From Acidobacteria bacterium Ga0074141 (lineage in GTDB: Bacteria > Acidobacteriota > Blastocatellia > Pyrinomonadales > Pyrinomonadaceae): a DNA stretch of 64,000 nucleotides. The stretch covers positions 62,001 through 126,000 of the forward strand of contig LNDP01000023.1 of assembly GCA_001464665.1 (NCBI GenBank), read 5' to 3'. How positions within the stretch are numbered: position 1 is the stretch's first letter; each line of letters opens with the position of its first letter. The notes under the pieces are model-generated. The model worked only from the letters and a program-made list of their open reading frames with translations. It made no database searches and was not told where the DNA came from. Below are positions 9,701 through 16,954 of this stretch, piece after piece. A program made the translations under genes and the position numbers.

Positions 9701-9987
9701 TCATTAGGCCGAACATAAGGCACGATCTTTTCCGGCGGCTGGATGACGCAGCCCGAAAGGCCGGCAAGGGCGAGCGAGGCCCCCATCACCTTGATAAAGT
9801 TGCGGCGGCTGAGGCTGTTGTCCCATTCCTCGGCTTGAATGGGGAATTCTCCTTTGACAAATTCCTCGAATTCCGGCCGGTCGGCCAGTTCCTCAAGGCT
9901 CCGCCAATAGTCCTTGCCGCTGTTTTCAGCGAGAATTTCGTCTCGCAGTTGTGCAAATTTGGTTATGCTTTCCTGACTAGGCATCAT
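6703..9987 (-). CDS. actB: Alternative complex III subunit ActB (molybdopterin-type fold plus Fe-S ferredoxin domain)
   Basis: About 1094 aa. An N-terminal segment typical of ActB (DYWRSLEELADRPEF) precedes a Tat-like signal SRRNFIKVMG with a Cys about 18 residues later (GLSGC). The large central domain resembles molybdopterin oxidoreductases, which in characterised ACIII binds no molybdenum. The C-terminal ferredoxin-like part has four cysteine clusters: CVGCNACVLAC, CMQCEMAPCEVVCP, CVGTRYCSNNCP and CTYCTQR with CQSVCP. An Ala/Thr/Pro/Asn-rich insert lies near residues 540-583. The ATG at 9987 is chosen over the TTG one codon earlier because AAGGAA is well spaced. Confidence 0.93.
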   Translation of the reverse strand: MMPSQESITKFAQLRDEILAENSGKDYWRSLEELADRPEFEEFVKGEFPIQAEEWDNSLSRRNFIKVMGASLALAGLSGCVIQPPEKIVPYVRPNEDMLPGKPLFFATAMTMGGVATGVLAKSFEGRPIKIEGNPQHPASLGATDIYAQAAILDMYDPDRSQKVMYRGAPNSWQNFVTAMRGSIDESRADGGAGIRFLTPTVTSPTLQAQMRQLQTELPNAKWVQYEAVNKDNAHEGAKLAFGSPVNTVYRFERAMRVLSLDSDIFSGSNVRYMADFAKARRYSEENKEISRLYAIETTMTLTGAKADHRLAVKPSQMVEVAKAIAAAVGVGGASSTYTENADWIAVMAKDLSAFRGRSLVVVGDNQPPAVHAIAHAMNSALGNVGQTVVYTDPLAANAERSQIEQLRELVSDIDAGRVKMLVMMGGNPVYSTPADLKLDLKRFVPEGSQDTKVPMRVHLGLHFDETAEICHWHVPEKHFLEMWSDGRAFDGTVTMTQPLIEPLYGGKSVHELTQLFFRENFEKKDYDIVREYWQTQNIGATAPAPVPVAVAANANTAANANTTAQPTAAATPAATSAPRTFEDNWRRAVHDGFLANSAYPARTVTANTAFLSQPAPASTGSGPLEITILPDPTIYDGRFANNGWMQELPNPLTKITWDNVGLISPATAARLGINRSNDPREISGGERPTAFINSHGNNMFSDVVKLTYQGQELDGVPMWIAPGQPDDVITIYMGYGRTRAGNVGTGLGYNAFQVQRSDAMTFGFGDILKTAEKTTIASAQIHFNMEGRDLLRVWDVNHYEEHVTKGKQDDFKSKSMYNTPEYDKWYAENHKWAMSIDLSSCVGCNACVLACQSENNIPVVGKEQVARAREMHWMRIDTYYGGSDVNKPEGPHFQPVLCMQCEMAPCEVVCPVTATVHNPEGLNDMVYNRCVGTRYCSNNCPYKVRRFNFFLYQDWDTPQYKLMRNPEVSIRSRGVMEKCTYCTQRISEARIEAEKEGRRVRDGEVLTACQSVCPTGAIVFGDMNDPLSKVAKIKADPRNYNLLNELNTQPRTTYLPDVKNPNPEMPGYVKPTIKKVSHMKPETDKKEEGHDGH

Positions 9988-10030
9988 CAATGATTCCTTT
10001 TCCTTTCCGGTAAACGATCAACGGTAGCCA

Positions 10031-10690
10031 CTAACGGTGGCATACCGAGCAGCTCGTCAACATATCGCGGCTGCGGATCTTGTATTCTTGCTTGAGCTGA
10101 ACACGTGCTTCGGTCGAAAGGTCGCTGTCCTTCCAACGCATGTTATAAATCTCAGATTTCGGCCTGATGAACTTCTCAGGCTCACGGTGGCATGAGAGGC
10201 ACCACTCCATTTGCAGCGTATTTTCCTGATAGACCGAAGGCATATTGTCGATCTCGCCGTGGCAGGTCGAGCATCCTATGCCCTTTGCTATGTGGATGCT
10301 GTGGTTAAAGTAAGTGTATTCCGGCAGGTCGTGGACCCGTTCCCATTCGATCGGAGTGTTGTCGCGATAGCTGGCACGAACGGGCTCAAGATATGGGCTG
10401 TCCGACCAGATCTGCGAGTGGCAGGTCATACACGTCTCGGTCGAAGGCATTCCGGCCGAAGCGGTCGTCTCTACCGTCGTATGGCAATAGCGGCAGTCAA
10501 TGCCGTCATCACCCGTGTGGTGCTTGTGGCTGAACTGCACGGGCTGCTGCTTCTCGACGTATCGTCCGGTCAGATAGGACGAGCGGGCGAGCTGTGTGTA
10601 TGCGTAAAAGGCCGTTACGGCCAAAACGACACCGAGGATCATTGTGATCTTCGCCACATTGTTCGCGCTTTTTGGAAAAAACTGGGCCAT
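10031..10690 (-). CDS. actA: Alternative complex III subunit ActA (pentahaem cytochrome c)
   Basis: A 219-aa protein with one N-terminal membrane helix (about residues 13-33) and five c-type haem sites: CRYCH, CMTCH, CSTCH, CLSCH and, at the extreme C-terminus, CSVCH. Five haems match ActA in characterised ACIII, where they relay electrons from the Fe-S clusters of ActB outward. It is the first gene of the operon, so regulation of the respiratory chain is expected in the 260 bases upstream. Confidence 0.94.
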   Translation of the reverse strand: MAQFFPKSANNVAKITMILGVVLAVTAFYAYTQLARSSYLTGRYVEKQQPVQFSHKHHTGDDGIDCRYCHTTVETTASAGMPSTETCMTCHSQIWSDSPYLEPVRASYRDNTPIEWERVHDLPEYTYFNHSIHIAKGIGCSTCHGEIDNMPSVYQENTLQMEWCLSCHREPEKFIRPKSEIYNMRWKDSDLSTEARVQLKQEYKIRSRDMLTSCSVCHR

Positions 10691-10785
10691 TGTTACACCT
10701 GAAAAACCCCAACCACCTCGATTCGATAGACCAATATCTTCAATTTACGAGAGTTGCAGGCCTCTAAATCGTTCGAGCTTAAATT

Positions 10786-10845
10786 TTCGGAGGTTTAGAT
10801 CGGAAAAACTCCGAATAATGTAACTAAAGTCCGGGCAAACCGCAA
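10786..10845 (-). promoter_or_regulatory. Candidate act-operon promoter with overlapping inverted repeat
   Basis: On the minus strand a weak sigma70-like pair, TTGCGG (10845-10840) and TACATT (10822-10817), is spaced by 17 bases. Starting two bases below the -10 is a 7-bp inverted repeat, TTCGGAG and CTCCGAA (10815-10809 and 10792-10786), with a 16-base centre. The repeat would cover the transcription start, a usual place for a repressor site or a leader hairpin. The boxes are far from consensus. Confidence 0.35.
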
Positions 10846-10953
10846 GCTCTGCTCTTTACAAATTAGTAACGCCAGCGTCCGAATACAACGCCCGGTCGAA
10901 TTAGAACCGCTGATAAGCGTGATTAATGCCGTCGAACCTGCGATTCAAACAAT

Positions 10954-11877
10954 TCATTTGCCGTTTCCGGCAATACATGCCCCGATCGCGTACGCATCTG
11001 TCCCCAATTCGCCGCTGACGATGGTCAGGTCACGAAAAGAGGGCCCAAACGAAAGTTCGCGGGCTCGCGAGACGATCGAATTCAAAACGGAATCTCCCGC
11101 GTTCATTATCAAACCACCGAGCACGACCCGCTCAATGTTGAGCAAATTGATCACGCTCGCGAGGGCTGAACCAACATATGTGCCCGTCCGCTCGAGCATC
11201 ATCATTGCAAAATCATCGCCCTTTACCGCCGATTCGACGATCTTCTCGACCGTCAACTGCGAATCATCGAGCGATGCGAGGTCTGAGGTAGCGTCCTGAT
11301 GTATTCGGCTCACGGCACGTCGGACTATGTTCGGGCCAGATGCAACGTCCTCGAGCCGTAGTCCATCGGAATTTATCGCTACATATCCAAATTCACCTGC
11401 AAAACCCGCCATGCCTCGCCAAACCTCGCCATCCAGGACAATAGCCCCGCCGATGCCGGTCCCGAGCGTTGCATAGAACATACTCGCCGCATCGCGGCCC
11501 GCCCCATAACGGTATTCACCAAGCGCTCCGGAATTGGCGTCGTTCTCGACCGTGACGGGCTTGCCCCAAGCGTCGGCAAGCATTGCACCGAGTTCGCTAC
11601 GTGAAAGCTCGGGAAATGCGGCCGAGAATTCGACCCGATTGCGGTCATTGCTTATCAAACCCGGGACCGCGATCCCAACACGCTCGACCTCGCCGCCGAC
11701 CTCCGCTAAACACTCGCGTCCGAACGCCGCGATCCGCTCCGCGATCCCGGCTTCGGTGCCGAGCACTGCCTCTTTCCTGAAGACGATCTTGCCCTCAGCC
11801 AGCGTCACGGCCGAAAGCCCGGCCGAACGAACGCTAATGCCAAGTGAACCGGTCTCTAGATTGGAGAGCGAGGCCAT
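10954..11877 (-). CDS. ROK family sugar kinase/regulator-like protein, zinc site absent
   Basis: ROK proteins are ATP-dependent sugar kinases or derived transcription factors. This 307-aa protein has the ROK core: catalytic-type VENDANSGALGE (Asp113), FYATLGTGIGGAIV, GFAGEFG and a C-terminal VLGG. It departs from the family at two sites. The N-terminal phosphate-binding DxGGT is replaced by SLGISVRSAG, and the His plus Cys cluster that binds structural zinc is missing: GEFG is followed by Tyr and no CxCGxxGC follows. No DNA-binding domain is fused. The ATG at 11877 gives a normal ROK N-terminus; the open frame upstream to 12063 encodes no recognisable extension. Confidence 0.75.
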   Translation of the reverse strand: MASLSNLETGSLGISVRSAGLSAVTLAEGKIVFRKEAVLGTEAGIAERIAAFGRECLAEVGGEVERVGIAVPGLISNDRNRVEFSAAFPELSRSELGAMLADAWGKPVTVENDANSGALGEYRYGAGRDAASMFYATLGTGIGGAIVLDGEVWRGMAGFAGEFGYVAINSDGLRLEDVASGPNIVRRAVSRIHQDATSDLASLDDSQLTVEKIVESAVKGDDFAMMMLERTGTYVGSALASVINLLNIERVVLGGLIMNAGDSVLNSIVSRARELSFGPSFRDLTIVSGELGTDAYAIGACIAGNGK

Positions 11878-12068
11878 AATTTCGAAGCGAAATAACCAAG
11901 AAGCAAAGGGAATTCTAGACGCTGGCATCAAGGGTGTCAAAGACCATCCCTTAAGATAAGCGGAAAAACCGAAAATGTTCCTCGGACGAAGATAACTCTT
12001 GATTAAAGCCAACCAATCGACCACAATTTGAGTCAAAGCTCTGAACTTCTTGAACAAAGGCAAATTAT

Positions 12069-13325
12069 ATGAAAAATCTAGTTCTTCGTAGTCGAACCGG
12101 GGTCGCTCTCATGATCCTAGCGGTGTTCGTTTTTCAATCGGTTGGCGTCGGGCAGTCTCGTCCGCAGCGGCCAACGCCGACCGGAAACGAAAAACGCAAT
12201 CAACGGCCGACGCCTAAGACCGAAGAACAACTCAAGAAAGAAGAAGAGGAACGGCGGCTTCAGGAAGAGATAAAGAACGCCGAGGTCATCGATGACCCGC
12301 TCCGCATCGAGACCAACATCGTCAACGTTGATGCAGTTGTTTACAATAAAAAGACTGGAGCCATAATCACCGGCCTCAAAAAAGAGAATTTCGGTATCTT
12401 CGAGAATGGCGTCAAACGCGACATCGCTGATTTTGCGACACCCGAAGCCCCGATAACCGTCACTCTTGTCCTCGAGTACAGCAAGTGGTCCGAAATGTTT
12501 GGCCGCGCATCGGGCGGTATTTTCGAACCCGGCGTGTATGAGACGATCCGGCCCGTCGCTCAGTTCATCACACAGTTCATCAAACCGCCGGACGACTACG
12601 CTTCGGTTGTCGCTTTTGACCTTCGGCCGACGCCGATCACAGATTTTACCAACGACCCGAACCGCATCCGGCAGACGATCGACCTTCTGCTCCGCAATCA
12701 GCCGGCATTTCGCGAGAACAATCTTTTTGATGCGATAAAGTTTTCGCTTCTTGGTGGAGTAGCTGATTCGGTCGTGCTTGAGAACTCCGAAAACCGAAAA
12801 ACGGATTACGCCGGAATGGTGGATGTCCGCTCCAAGCGGCGTGCGATCATTCTCGTGGCTTCGGGTATTGATACCTTTAGCCGCACAAATTACAGCGAGA
12901 TCCGCAGGGTCGTCCAGGAAGCAGGCATTCCGATCTATATCATCAGCACCGGCAATATGTTCTATAAAAGGTACGAGCCCTATTTGCCTACGACCACATC
13001 GATATCTGGAATGCCCGGAAGGATGGAATTTCTCCAGGCCAAGAATGTTATGAACACCCTCGCCAAAGAGTCCGGCGGAATGCATTTTGAGATGACATTC
13101 CCCGGCGAGGTCAACGCCTATCTTCAGTCGATCAATGGCCTTCTCCGAAATCAATACAACATGGCTTACGAACTCGACGAAAAGCATAAGCCTGGCTCAA
13201 GGCATAAACTCGAGGTAAAAGTCGATGTTGACGGTGATGGTGTTTTCGACGATAAGACCTTCGTCGTCCAGCACCGCAGCGTAGTTCTTATCGCGAAAGA
13301 AGAAGACGACAAGAAAAAGAAATAG
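12069..13325 (+). CDS. Secreted VWFA-related protein (acidobacterial type)
   Basis: A 418-aa protein with a signal peptide (about residues 1-29), a Pro/Gln then Lys/Glu-rich linker (30-75), a beta-rich segment (VNVDAVVYNKKTGAIITGL) and a von Willebrand factor A domain from about residue 120. This matches the VWFA-related proteins abundant in Acidobacteria, whose role is unknown. The usual metal-site DxSxS after the first strand reads EYSKW here, so metal binding is doubtful. A clear intrinsic terminator follows, so it is probably a single-gene transcript, divergent from the ROK gene. Confidence 0.8.
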   Translation: MKNLVLRSRTGVALMILAVFVFQSVGVGQSRPQRPTPTGNEKRNQRPTPKTEEQLKKEEEERRLQEEIKNAEVIDDPLRIETNIVNVDAVVYNKKTGAIITGLKKENFGIFENGVKRDIADFATPEAPITVTLVLEYSKWSEMFGRASGGIFEPGVYETIRPVAQFITQFIKPPDDYASVVAFDLRPTPITDFTNDPNRIRQTIDLLLRNQPAFRENNLFDAIKFSLLGGVADSVVLENSENRKTDYAGMVDVRSKRRAIILVASGIDTFSRTNYSEIRRVVQEAGIPIYIISTGNMFYKRYEPYLPTTTSISGMPGRMEFLQAKNVMNTLAKESGGMHFEMTFPGEVNAYLQSINGLLRNQYNMAYELDEKHKPGSRHKLEVKVDVDGDGVFDDKTFVVQHRSVVLIAKEEDDKKKK

Positions 13326-13356
13326 TAGTAATAGTTTCGAATAGCGGACGTGGATG

Positions 13357-13380
13357 GACGGCCTCCGGGCCGTCTTTAAC
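13357..13380 (+). terminator. Intrinsic terminator after the VWFA gene
   Basis: GACGGCC and GGCCGTC form a perfect 7-bp stem with a TCCG tetraloop, followed by TTTAACTTT. It lies about 30 bases after the stop of the VWFA-related gene. Confidence 0.75.
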
Positions 13381-13447
13381 TTTAAAAAAAGATTGAGTTT
13401 GGCCAGACCGACCTGTTATCCTGTTGGATTGTAGTTTCGCGGGATCG

Positions 13448-15334
13448 ATGAATAGAAAGATAACAGACAGCTGTAAGGCAAAGCTCGCAAACGAGGAAGG
13501 TTACGTTGTAAAACACGGGGCCTGGCTTCGCATTGCTCTTTGCTACCCGAATACTTACGGGATCGGGATGGCCAATCTCGGCCTGCATACGATGTATGAG
13601 CTGTTCAACAGTATCCCGGAAGTCTCGTGCGAACGCGTCTTCCTGCCCGACGCTTCAGAGCTGAAAGAATACGAGAAGTCGCGTACGCCTCTGCTCTCGC
13701 TTGAGACTCAGACGCCGGTCCGCGATTTCGATGTCGTCGCGTTCTCTATTTCGTTTGAGACCGATTACCTCAACATGGCCCGGATGCTGCAACTCTCGGG
13801 CATTCCCGTCTGGTCCGCCGATCGCAATCATTATCACCCGCTCGTCATAATGGGCGGAGCGGCTTCATTTCTTAATCCCGAGCCGATCGCCGATTTTACC
13901 GACATTATCGCCGTCGGCGAGGGCGAGATACTTGCTCACCAGCTTGTTGACGCGATCTTTGAAAACGAAACGAAGGACGAAATTCTCGCCGCTCTTGCAG
14001 GCATCGGCCGCGGGTTCTATATTCCGTCGCTTTACGATGTGATCTACAACGACGACGGCACGGTCTTCGATTATCTTCCGAAGCAAGCGGATGTTCCGAA
14101 GCGCGTCGGGCGAGCACTAGCTTCGGTCAACCCGAAGGAAGGCACGCTCCGCCGGGCCCTGAAACGCGGCGAAAGCGAGCTTGCGAATTTTCTTGTCAAT
14201 CAAGAAACGTTTTGCCCCTCGACGGCAGTTTGGGCTCCCGCGGCCGAGATGGGCGACCGGCTGTTGGTCGAGATCTCTCGCGGATGTTCGCAAGGCTGCC
14301 GGTTCTGCTGGGCCGGATACAATTACTATCCGCCGCGTGTCGTCCCGGCAAAAGATATCCTCGCCAAGGCAGCCGAATGGCGTGGACGGACCAACAAGAT
14401 AGGCCTTGTATCAACTGCCGTTTGCGACCACCCTGAGATATCGACCATTCTCAGCGAATTGAGGGCGATGGAATATCGCATAACGGTCTCGAGCCTGCGG
14501 CTGGACCAGATCTCCGACGAACTGCTCGACGCTCTGGTCGAATCAAATGACCAGCAGATCGCCGTCGCTCCCGAGACCGGTTCCGATAGGCTCCGCCGCG
14601 TTATCAATAAAAACCTGACCAACGACGAGATAGTAGATATCTGCGGTGCCGTTTTTGACCGCGGGATGCTGACCATCAAGCTCTATATGATGGTCGGGCT
14701 TCCGACCGAAACGCAGGAAGACCTCGACGAGATGTTTGTCCTGGTCGAGCGGATCAAGGACCGAATGCTCGAAGCCGGGAAACGCTTTGGCCACGCCGGA
14801 AAAATAATCCCTTCGCTAAATGGGTTCGTGCCGAAGCCGAACACGCCGTTGCAGTGGGACGCCATTTGCGATGAACGCGAACTGAAACGCCGTATCAAAT
14901 ACGTCTGCAAGGGCCTGGGCCGAATCCCGAATGTCGATGTCCGCTTTATGTCCGCCCGGATCGCTCACGAACAGGCACTTTTTTCCTCGGGCGACCGAAC
15001 CATCGCAAAGGTCATCGAGCGGGCCGCGGCCCTCGGTGGCGACATCGACAAGGCACTTCGCGAGACCGGAGTCGATCCCGCCTTCCATACTTCGCGAGAC
15101 CGGGGCTACGATGAATTCTTACCGTGGTCGATCGTCGATACTGGCCTTTCATTCGAATTTCTCAAGACCGAACACGAAAAGGCCCGAGAATCGCTCTCGA
15201 GCCTTCCTTGTCCTGCTGTTGAAAAATGTACGACCTGCGGCGTTTGCCCGACGACTTGGCTCGCCGATGCTCCGGCGGCTCTGGTTCAGATACAGCCCGC
15301 CAAGGTCCGCGAAGCCCTCGCCGCCGGCGCTTAG
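13448..15334 (+). CDS. B12-binding radical SAM protein (TIGR03960-like)
   Basis: A 628-aa protein with an N-terminal cobalamin-binding-like domain (LRIALCYPNTYGIGMANLGL), a radical SAM core whose cluster motif CSQGCRFC lies near residue 283, and a C-terminal cysteine motif CTTCGVC. The segments GGAASFLNPEPIADFTD and PSLNGFVPKPNTPLQWD are typical of the TIGR03960 group, in which a DUF2344 partner often follows as a fusion or neighbour; none is seen here. Substrate is unknown; tRNA or rRNA modification is a common suggestion only. The ATG at 13448 is preferred to the TTG at 13424. Confidence 0.85.
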   Translation: MNRKITDSCKAKLANEEGYVVKHGAWLRIALCYPNTYGIGMANLGLHTMYELFNSIPEVSCERVFLPDASELKEYEKSRTPLLSLETQTPVRDFDVVAFSISFETDYLNMARMLQLSGIPVWSADRNHYHPLVIMGGAASFLNPEPIADFTDIIAVGEGEILAHQLVDAIFENETKDEILAALAGIGRGFYIPSLYDVIYNDDGTVFDYLPKQADVPKRVGRALASVNPKEGTLRRALKRGESELANFLVNQETFCPSTAVWAPAAEMGDRLLVEISRGCSQGCRFCWAGYNYYPPRVVPAKDILAKAAEWRGRTNKIGLVSTAVCDHPEISTILSELRAMEYRITVSSLRLDQISDELLDALVESNDQQIAVAPETGSDRLRRVINKNLTNDEIVDICGAVFDRGMLTIKLYMMVGLPTETQEDLDEMFVLVERIKDRMLEAGKRFGHAGKIIPSLNGFVPKPNTPLQWDAICDERELKRRIKYVCKGLGRIPNVDVRFMSARIAHEQALFSSGDRTIAKVIERAAALGGDIDKALRETGVDPAFHTSRDRGYDEFLPWSIVDTGLSFEFLKTEHEKARESLSSLPCPAVEKCTTCGVCPTTWLADAPAALVQIQPAKVREALAAGA

Positions 15335-15742
15335 CTACTGCTTGGTCAGAAAACCTGTCGGCACGGCGGTGTGGTCGAATTGGTATTTGTACTTATAGAT
15401 ACCAAACGGAAGAATATTGACATCCACACTATACGAGGCTATCGCTTGGACATACTTCCCGTTATCCTTTACCTCGACAAAAGCATCGACCGGCAGGTCG
15501 TTATCCGTCGCAGCACGGCGAAGATAATCTGAAACCACATCAGCGGGCTTCAGCCTTCCAGATGTCGCCATTCCCTTTACCACTGCCGTGTCCATTTCCT
15601 GCCGGAAGCTCGCACCATTGTAGGCGACCGGAATGTAGTTAACCCCGGCGTTCCCGGCGAGAATGATGAGAACGAATACGATCAGGAACTTCACTCCGGC
15701 CCCGCCGCGTTCCGAACTGCGATCAAATTTATTGCTATTCAT
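15335..15742 (-). CDS. Small membrane-anchored protein, DUF4845-like layout
   Basis: 135 aa with one N-terminal membrane helix (VKFLIVFVLIILAGNAGVNY) ending in an IPVAY segment, then a soluble domain whose last third is beta-rich (YSVDVNILPFGIYKYKYQFD). Architecture recalls DUF4845 proteins, but I cannot confirm the family. The ATG at 15742 has AGGAG upstream and is preferred to the frame opening at 15796, which would overlap aroB. Its stop codon directly abuts the stop of the convergent radical SAM gene with no base between. It is probably cotranscribed with aroB, 37 bases upstream. Confidence 0.65.
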   Translation of the reverse strand: MNSNKFDRSSERGGAGVKFLIVFVLIILAGNAGVNYIPVAYNGASFRQEMDTAVVKGMATSGRLKPADVVSDYLRRAATDNDLPVDAFVEVKDNGKYVQAIASYSVDVNILPFGIYKYKYQFDHTAVPTGFLTKQ

Positions 15743-15779
15743 ACGAAATACTCCTGGAAAAACAGATAAGCGAAGATCA

Positions 15780-16946
15780 TTAACGCGTGGACTCAAGATA
15801 GGCTTTTAAGCTTGACCGCAGAAGGCCAACGGGGAAAGTTTTGTCTGATACGATCTCAGGCCGGCCGATGCCTTCGAGCAGCACCCATTCAATCGAACCG
15901 CCGCGAGATTTCTTGTCATTGGAAAGGGCTGAGAGAACAGCCTCAAAGTCGATCTTGTTCACTGCTGGCAGGCCGCCGACACGATGAACAACATCGTTTA
16001 AGAAGTTTATACTATCCGGGGGCAATAATTCAAGCCTTTTTGACAGCTCGGCAGCAAAGATAACTCCGTGCCCGACGGCCTCGCCGTGCTTCAAGTAGCG
16101 GTAATTGGTGGCGAGTTCGAGGGCGTGGGCGAGCGTATGCCCGAAATTCAGGATCTTTCGCGAACGATTTCCAACGTCTCCGACCGCCTCGCGGGCATCG
16201 CCTTTGACGATCGAGGCCTTGAATTTGACGTGCTCTGCGATCCCCTTCGCGAACGTTTCGCGTGTTGATGCCTCAATGAATTTCGGGTCATGGCCGCGAG
16301 CGTCGATCATTTTTTCGGTAGTCCGAAGCAGCCGTTCGCCCGAGATAGCACCATGCTTAATGGCTTCGAAAAGGCCGGCCGAAAGCTCACGCGGATCGAG
16401 CGTGGCGAGCACATCAACATCTGCGATGACCGCCGTCGGTTGATGAAACGTGCCGATCAGGTTCTTGCCGAAAGAGCTATTCACGCCCGTCTTTCCACCG
16501 ACGGAAGAGTCGATCATAGCAAGCAGCGTCGTCGGTAACTGAATCAACGCAACGCCGCGTAGATGCAAAGAAGCAGCAAAACCGGCCGCATCGCCGATCA
16601 CGCCGCCGCCAAGTGCTACGACCGCGTCGCTCCGCTTGATCCCTTCGGAATTGAGAATCGCGAGTATCTTCTCTGCCGTTTTCAGCGTCTTGAACCGTTC
16701 GCCGTCGCCGATCATGAACGATGAAACGGAAACTCCGGCTTGCTTCAGAGAAAGCTCCACCCGTTCACCATAAAGCCCAAACACCTTTCGGTTTGAGATC
16801 ACAGCAACACGTCGAACGTCACCAGTAGCCGAGCGTATGACCTCGCCGATGCTGTCGAGAAGCCCGGAACCGCAGGCTATCCGATACTCCGCTGCTTCGC
16901 CGGGAATACGTACGCCGACCTCGATTTTCTTTTCAGCCGATCGCAT
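15780..16946 (-). CDS. aroB: 3-dehydroquinate synthase
   Basis: AroB converts DAHP to 3-dehydroquinate in the shikimate pathway, using NAD and a divalent metal. The 388-aa product has the NAD-site GGGVIGDAAGF, the LPTTLLAMIDSSVGGKTGVN signature, FEAIKHG and the metal-ligand segment NFGHTLAHALE with HGEAVGHG. The ATG at 16946 has GGTGA eight bases upstream; a GTG at 16958 overlapping the glmM stop by four bases is an alternative. It follows glmM on the same strand. Confidence 0.95.
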   Translation of the reverse strand: MRSAEKKIEVGVRIPGEAAEYRIACGSGLLDSIGEVIRSATGDVRRVAVISNRKVFGLYGERVELSLKQAGVSVSSFMIGDGERFKTLKTAEKILAILNSEGIKRSDAVVALGGGVIGDAAGFAASLHLRGVALIQLPTTLLAMIDSSVGGKTGVNSSFGKNLIGTFHQPTAVIADVDVLATLDPRELSAGLFEAIKHGAISGERLLRTTEKMIDARGHDPKFIEASTRETFAKGIAEHVKFKASIVKGDAREAVGDVGNRSRKILNFGHTLAHALELATNYRYLKHGEAVGHGVIFAAELSKRLELLPPDSINFLNDVVHRVGGLPAVNKIDFEAVLSALSNDKKSRGGSIEWVLLEGIGRPEIVSDKTFPVGLLRSSLKAYLESTR

Positions 16947-16954
16947 CTTTCTTT

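Noticed and set aside
6703-9987. ActB as an active molybdenum enzyme linked to the nearby moeA and moaC
   Set aside because: ActB of characterised ACIII has the fold but no molybdenum cofactor; moeA/moaC lie 15 kb away in a separate transcript and probably serve other enzymes.
12117-13187. A 356-codon open frame on the minus strand opposite the VWFA gene
   Set aside because: The plus-strand gene has a signal peptide, a known family layout and a terminator; the antisense frame has none of these.
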